Assembly (NCBI RefSeq): GCF_900167555.1
Contig: NZ_FUYF01000022.1
Span: forward strand, 1 to 33,377
Length of the DNA stretch: 33,377 nt
Source of the DNA: Gemmiger formicilis
GTDB taxonomy: Bacteria > Bacillota > Clostridia > Oscillospirales > Ruminococcaceae
Reading direction: 5' to 3'
Part shown: piece by piece, positions 32,024 to 33,377 of the stretch
Position numbering within the stretch: the first letter of the stretch is position 1
Layout: every line of letters begins with the position of its first letter
Notes under the pieces: generated by a model
What the model was told of the DNA's origin: nothing
Databases searched by the model: none
Seen by the model: the letters and a program-made list of their open reading frames with translations, nothing else
Position numbers and translations under genes: made by a program

Positions 32024-33252
32024 TAATCAGTCACCTCCAATGCGCAGCTGCGAAGCTGACGTACATTTACACCAATATATTTTTGAGTAGAATCGGCATT
32101 TATGTGTCCTAATACACCCTGAATCGAGGTAATGGGGATTCCTTCATCTAACATATGTGTTGCGAGGCTGTGTCGAAGCGAGTGAAGCCCGTGGTGCTTT
32201 ATTGAATCCAAAGGAATGCCCGCTTTTCGCATATGCTTAATAAGAATGTTGTCAAAATTTTGCAGAGAGACGTATGGAGCGACTGCGCGGAGAAAAATTT
32301 CCGGGGCATCGCTTACAGGCCTTCCATTTTTCAGATAGTCTATTACAGCCCATCCAACATCTGTGGGAAGTGGTAAAGTTATCGGCTCTCCTGTTTTGAC
32401 TTGGGTGAAAGACACCAAATGCTGTTCCCAATTAAAATTGGCAGGGCGAAGATTACGTATATCGCTGGTTCTAATGCCGAGTTTTACTGCAATCATTAAA
32501 ACTGCATAATCGCGTTTCCCTTGTGGACTTTCACGGTCAACAGATGCAAGGATACTTTCGATTTGGCTAAGATCTAATGTTGTAGGAATTCGCGCGGAAG
32601 CGGATACTTTTACAATTGGCATCATTTTCAAAGACAAATCTGTTTCCTTGTAGCCACTATGCGCAAGGTACTGAAAAAAGCGTAAAAGGATACTGTAATG
32701 GAGCCTTACAACCGAATTGCTGTAATTGCACGAAACAACTTTGACGTATCGATTTACAATATCTGCTGAAAGTAATTTGTAATCCGTGACTCCAACGCTG
32801 AACAAATAATCTGTAAAGCGAAGAAGAACATTTCTGTGGCTGCGCAGCGTATTCTCCCTGCGTCCGTGGAGAGATAGCTTTTGCAAGTAGTTGACCGCAC
32901 CTTCTTGCAGTCCTGCAGGGAACTCTCGATTCAACCTCCGCCGAAGCATAACCGCGTTGAAATGTTGGTAGTCTGACAACAAATCCATTGCACGGTGAAC
33001 TCGTGAGCATCGCCGTTCTACTGTTCCCGGCTGCACACCGTAGCAATCCAGCATGAACTGCTGAGCCAATTCCGCTGTAAAATATTTCTTTTCATTTTTA
33101 TTGCAGTACGCTAACAGGTTCCTAAACGTCGAACGAAAGCCTTGAATATAGTTTTCGCTATAGTGCTTTGCAATGATGCAGGGGATAACTCTTTCCACAA
33201 GTTCATACACGGTCAGTCGATTTCCATCATCCACAATAACAACCTCCATCAT
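32023..33252 (-). CDS. ritA: Tyrosine recombinase, first gene of the RIT trio (RitA-like)
   Basis: The recombinase is about 409 residues and is the largest of the trio, as expected for RitA. Catalytic motifs are KLGIRTSDIRNL, HSLRHSLATHML, LGHINADST and the tyrosine in TQKYIGV. Two N-terminal core-binding-like regions precede the catalytic domain, which starts near residue 220. Adjacent ATG codons at 33252 and 33249 and an in-frame TTG at 33267 are possible starts; none has a strong ribosome site. TATAAT on the minus strand at 33274-33269 suggests a promoter very close, so the leader is short. Confidence 0.88.
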   Translation of the reverse strand: MMEVVIVDDGNRLTVYELVERVIPCIIAKHYSENYIQGFRSTFRNLLAYCNKNEKKYFTAELAQQFMLDCYGVQPGTVERRCSRVHRAMDLLSDYQHFNAVMLRRRLNREFPAGLQEGAVNYLQKLSLHGRRENTLRSHRNVLLRFTDYLFSVGVTDYKLLSADIVNRYVKVVSCNYSNSVVRLHYSILLRFFQYLAHSGYKETDLSLKMMPIVKVSASARIPTTLDLSQIESILASVDRESPQGKRDYAVLMIAVKLGIRTSDIRNLRPANFNWEQHLVSFTQVKTGEPITLPLPTDVGWAVIDYLKNGRPVSDAPEIFLRAVAPYVSLQNFDNILIKHMRKAGIPLDSIKHHGLHSLRHSLATHMLDEGIPITSIQGVLGHINADSTQKYIGVNVRQLRSCALEVTD

Positions 33253-33279
33253 ATCTGGAATACTCAAATTATATAGTTA

Positions 33280-33371
33280 TTATGTAGAGAAAAACAGACT
33301 GTTTTTATAATTTTTGTCGCTGTACAATTAAAGTTTGGAACGTGGGATACATAATCGCTTTCTTGCCATAA
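33280..33371. other. Right terminal region of the RIT element
   Basis: This non-coding AT-rich end holds TTATGTAGAG (33280-33289), a short palindrome AAAAACAG-A-CTGTTTTT (33290-33306), a partial site at 33347-33356 and the terminal CTTGCCATAA (33362-33371). Read inward, the terminal site is TTATGGCAAG, matching the left end in TTATGNNNAG. No gene is seen here. Confidence 0.6.
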
Positions 33372-33377
33372 CAAGCC

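Larger units (their letters stand above)
29914..33377. mobile_element. RIT (Recombinase-In-Trio) element with flanking 6-bp direct repeats
   Basis: Three overlapping tyrosine recombinase genes lie between inverted ends. The left end begins TTATGTTGAG at 29920 and the right end finishes CTTGCCATAA at 33371. CAAGCC abuts both ends (29914-29919 and 33372-33377). The element proper is 3452 bp and visibly AT-richer than the ICE. It interrupts the amidoligase gene. RIT elements are a known class in which three different recombinases act together. The right repeat is the last six bases of the window, so continuation of the target gene could not be checked. Confidence 0.85.

Overview
The window reads as the interior of an integrative and conjugative element (ICE) of the Tn1549/CTn type found in gut Firmicutes. 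The host is probably an Oscillospiraceae member (Faecalibacterium, Gemmiger or Subdoligranulum-like). This host call is inferred from the gene set, the GC-rich transfer genes and the Gram-positive ribosome binding sites. There are no rRNA, tRNA or housekeeping markers to confirm it. Neither outer end of the ICE is visible.

Region A (1-4112) is a more AT-rich cassette of phage-like cell-wall hydrolases: a cut ricin-type lectin gene at the left edge, a lipoprotein, a ricin-lectin/M23 peptidase, a ricin-lectin/amidase, and a divergent TcdE-type holin. None of the three lectin proteins has a signal peptide. All four cassette promoters share TTTACA-N17-TCTTTR, and the three lysin promoters have a palindrome just downstream. 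This is the best candidate here for an undescribed system: holin-exported lectin-lysins under a dedicated, perhaps TcdR/UviA-like, sigma factor.

Region B (4158-17130) is the minus-strand conjugation module. In transcription order it is mobC, MOBP relaxase, DUF4314, PcfB, an unknown, DUF4240, VirD4, Maff2/TrbC-like, TrbL/VirB6-like, PrgI, VirB4 and a membrane-anchored M23 protein of the CD1108 type. A candidate oriT lies beside mobC. Two plus-strand cargo pockets interrupt the module: a Phd-Doc toxin-antitoxin pair, and a pair of small genes that includes a CPCC-type protein. PrgI and VirD4 lack a normal start codon (ATA and ACG are best placed). A small gene before the M23 protein is broken by a stop and a frameshift.

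Region C (17107-29565) is the accessory and DNA-processing operon, also on the minus strand. It carries a gamma-glutamylcyclotransferase, a 1991-residue LPQTG surface adhesin, DUF3846, a complete S-adenosylmethionine synthetase, a DUF3991/TOPRIM primase-like protein, a DUF6017 winged-helix protein, DUF6329, a hexapeptide-repeat beta-helix protein, a beta-class DNA methyltransferase and a DUF7768-type protein. Many genes overlap by 1-4 bases, which suggests translational coupling. MetK beside a methyltransferase suggests a self-supplied anti-restriction function.

Region D (29577-33377) is a 3' fragment of an amidoligase gene cut by a Recombinase-In-Trio (RIT) element. Three overlapping tyrosine recombinase genes lie between inverted TTATGNNNAG ends, with a 6-bp direct repeat CAAGCC abutting each end. 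The second copy forms the last six bases of the window.
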